The notes under the pieces were generated by a model that was not told the origin of the DNA, did no database searches, and saw only the letters and a list, made by a program, of their open reading frames with translations. A stretch of DNA of 64,000 nucleotides from Sclerodactyla briareus (Eukaryota; Echinodermata; Holothuroidea; Dendrochirotida; Sclerodactylidae). The translations under genes were made by a program, and so were the position numbers. Positions 62,004 through 64,000 of the stretch are shown here, piece by piece (the stretch's first letter is position 1; each line of letters begins with the position of its first letter). The DNA is taken from assembly GCA_026419785.1 (NCBI GenBank), contig JAODTK010000699.1, positions 62,001-126,000 on the forward strand, read 5' to 3'.

Positions 62004-62587
62004 GGGATATGTTTTTGTTGCATTGGCGACGTACATTGTCACTCCCTACTGGTCTAACCACCCAAACACTTGTTTCTGGAGGGGGTGGGAAAACCCAGTA
62101 CGGCATCAAACGTTCTCCGAGCAGTAGCAGGCCAATAATGGAATGACTACCGGTAGGGGGATGCACAGCGCCAACCTAGCCACGGTTTAAACTACTTGTC
62201 AGAGGTTTGATTAAGAGGTTTTTCTTATTCTACTGTGAATTTATCGAGATATTTTTGTTTTTACGTTTGACGTATATTTCATAATTTTTTTTTTTCATTT
62301 TCTACGTCCATCTATGTTCCTTATGCTTTTTTTAATGACCTTATTATTGTCTTTTTAACAAGGGCCTCGGGTGAGTTTAGCGTCACCGCTAACCTTTAAT
62401 GTTTAAATAAAAAATAAATAAAACTGGGCGTTTTATGGAAGAATGGTGGTATCTATGAGAAGTAGGTAATGCATTCCTCTATGGCGTGAACCCCTCACCG
62501 CTGTGCCCTCTTCAACTGTAAGCACCTGCCAAGGGTGGCGACTAATTATTTGAACTGTCATATACGGGGGTAAAAACCATAATATAC

Positions 62588-62880
62588 AAGGCGAATCCCC
62601 CAAGTGTCTCGCCTGGTTGCGCGATCAGTGGTATCTTCTATCAGACACCATGCAAATACAATTTTCAAGCATTCCATGTGTTTCTTGGAGATTTTGATAT
62701 TAGCATTCAACATAATCAGCTAATCATAGGTGACCATTTCCAAAATGTATACGGCTGATTACTTCGACCAGTCCCAAAGGAGTATGAATTCTTATGGAAA
62801 TGTGACTAAATTTGCCAAATTTATGAAATAGACACAAGAGATCTTGATTTCCGTGCCCCCCGTTTTTAAAAAATGATTTA
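62588..62880. repeat. Dispersed repeat with CGCCTGGTTGCGCGATCAGT, copy B
   Basis: Partner of 26283-26630. Runs on into TGACC-type sequence (62990-63320: CCCTCCAGTGACCTTAAACT, ATACCCGCCATGTTTCATGG), which suggests that the block is the head of a member of that family. Confidence 0.75.
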
Positions 62881-63324
62881 AAATTTGAAATAACTCAACA
62901 GCATCAATAGTGGACTGGCACTTACTATGTTTTCAGCGGACAATCCAACGAACTTGAGATTTGCACAATGAAGCAAGTCAACATCAAATACACCCACTGA
63001 ACTCAATCTTGTTTAAAGTCTTTGTAATTGGGATAAAGGCAAACCTACCACTGATCAAGCTTTCATGAACAATCAAAGAGAATTCAATTATCAAAGTAGA
63101 CACCTAATGCCCTCCAGTGACCTTAAACTATGTGAAAATGTTGGGGGGCCAAGCCATACCCGCCATGTTTCATGGAAATCTGGCAAACTTCAAAAGTATG
63201 CATGAATTAATGCACATTAACAGTTGCATGACTCCAGTGACCCTGACCCATGAAGTTTCGGAACAAAAGGTAAACTAAACCCACCAGGTTATCATGTTTC
63301 CCGTAACATGTCTTTGAAACTATG

Positions 63325-63381
63325 CCCCCTACTTTTCTAATCACTTAATATATTCAATATGTCCACATTAATCATCTGCTG
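63325..63381. repeat. 57-bp direct repeat, copy B
   Basis: Second copy of 61947-62003, 1378 bp downstream in the same orientation. Confidence 0.9.
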
Positions 63382-63479
63382 TAAACCCACTAATAATGAC
63401 TTGACGCAAACGATCTTGAAACTGGAACAATACGTTAGTAATAGGTTCCTCAGCTAATAATGATATGTGGGGTTCCGCA

Positions 63480-64000
63480 GATTCTGGCATCATTTCCAAT
63501 GACTTTCCCATGAATTTTTTCCAGACCAAACAAAGGATTTCCATGACTCCTCCTATGACAATCTCGCACAGAACTCTCAACTGAACGTTAAAAAAAAAAA
63601 AAGCCAATGCAACAATAGCAAACGCTGTGGCAAGTGAGACAACATCACCCCATGAAATTTCCATGACTTTCCATGAACTCACAACTTTCCACTGACTTCC
63701 AAAACTTAATCCAGCCTGGAATTTTTATTGATGAAATTCCATGACTTTTCCAGGTTTTCCATGACTGCAGGAAGGTTCCTGCCAAGTGGCAATCACTTTC
63801 CCTACTCTTCCATGACCAAATGAAATTTTTCATTACTTTCTCTATTACATCTCTAATTAGAATTTCAACATGCAACGTCCAGAAATAACCACATCAATTC
63901 AAGAAAAATTCCATGACTCAAAACCTTTTTCCGAATTTCAAAACTTATCCAGGCTTGGATTTTTATTAATGATATTCCCATGACTTTGTTTCAGGTTTTC
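63480..64000 (-). repeat. CATGACTTTTCCAGG-type repeat, running off the edge
   Basis: Dense TTCCATGACT and TTTCCAGG motifs. Two collinear units start near 63700 and 63940 (CAGGCTGGATTAAGTTTTGG, AAAATTCCAGG on the minus strand). I recall similar motif-dense repeats of hAT type in other aquatic animals, but no terminus is in view. Minus-strand ORFs here are repeat translations. Confidence 0.7.

Larger units (their letters stand above)
60202..64000 (-). other. Upstream intron of PPP1R12 (incomplete)
   Basis: Precedes the GQTAFDLADED exon. I searched on the minus strand for the preceding ankyrin exon (DGWTPLHAAAHWG) without success. It holds a tRNA-like fragment near 61380, direct repeats at 61947 and 63325, one dispersed repeat and a CATGACTTTTCCAGG repeat at the edge. 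Confidence 0.45.

Overview
This is eukaryotic, animal DNA. It is about 40% GC, has no long open reading frames, carries many short degenerate ORFs on both strands, and is full of non-coding repeats, small DNA transposons, homopolymer G/C runs and microsatellites. The dispersed TGACCTTTGACC-type repeats, the GAGTCC-rich hAT element and the long poly-G tracts suggest a marine invertebrate, most likely an echinoderm or a related deuterostome. That placement is inferred from repeat character only.

The single protein-coding locus I can support is a PPP1R12/MYPT gene (myosin-phosphatase targeting subunit) on the minus strand. It occupies nearly the whole window as small exons separated by long introns. 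In transcription order (high to low coordinate) the exons are: 60201-60124 (end of the ankyrin domain, GQTAFDLADED), 51665-51623, 47398-47371, 35911-35803 (the RSSVTR...QD..KERR motif), 29613-29406 (acidic linker), 22414-22216 (LRK-TGS and LPRSASAP motifs), 19297-19176 (VAKPPPPR), 3057-2983 and 2887-2847 (ends in TRRK). The order matches vertebrate MYPT1/PPP1R12C, and the intron phases chain 0-0-1-2-0-1-0-0-0-2 once one missing base is allowed in the 22.3 kb exon. The 5' part (PP1-binding motif, most ankyrin repeats) lies beyond position 64000. The 3' part (inhibitory ROCK sites, leucine zipper) lies before position 1.

Two or three exons carry apparent lesions: an in-frame TGA at 29524-29526, a one-base deletion at about 22330, and a possible missing base at about 19283. 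Either the assembly has uncorrected indels, as the indel-ridden minisatellites at 15.1-17.1 kb and 25.8-26.2 kb also hint, or this is a decaying unprocessed duplicate.

The introns hold: a 76-bp satellite split by a 746-bp inverted-repeat element (0.4-2.1 kb); an hAT element with GAGTCC repeats (5.3-6.1 kb); a pair of diverged duplicated segments (9.1-9.8 and 18.5-19.0 kb); an inverted repeat with a 420-bp MITE (12.0-12.9 kb); a 2.5-kb 67-bp minisatellite (14.65-17.17 kb); a tRNA-derived SINE (19.7-20.05 kb); a hAT MITE with a perfect 8-bp target duplication and another MITE nested inside it (24.4-25.6 kb); and at least eight patches of a TGACCT-rich repeat family. I found no rRNA, intact tRNA, CRISPR array or autonomous transposase, and no sign of a second gene that I trust.
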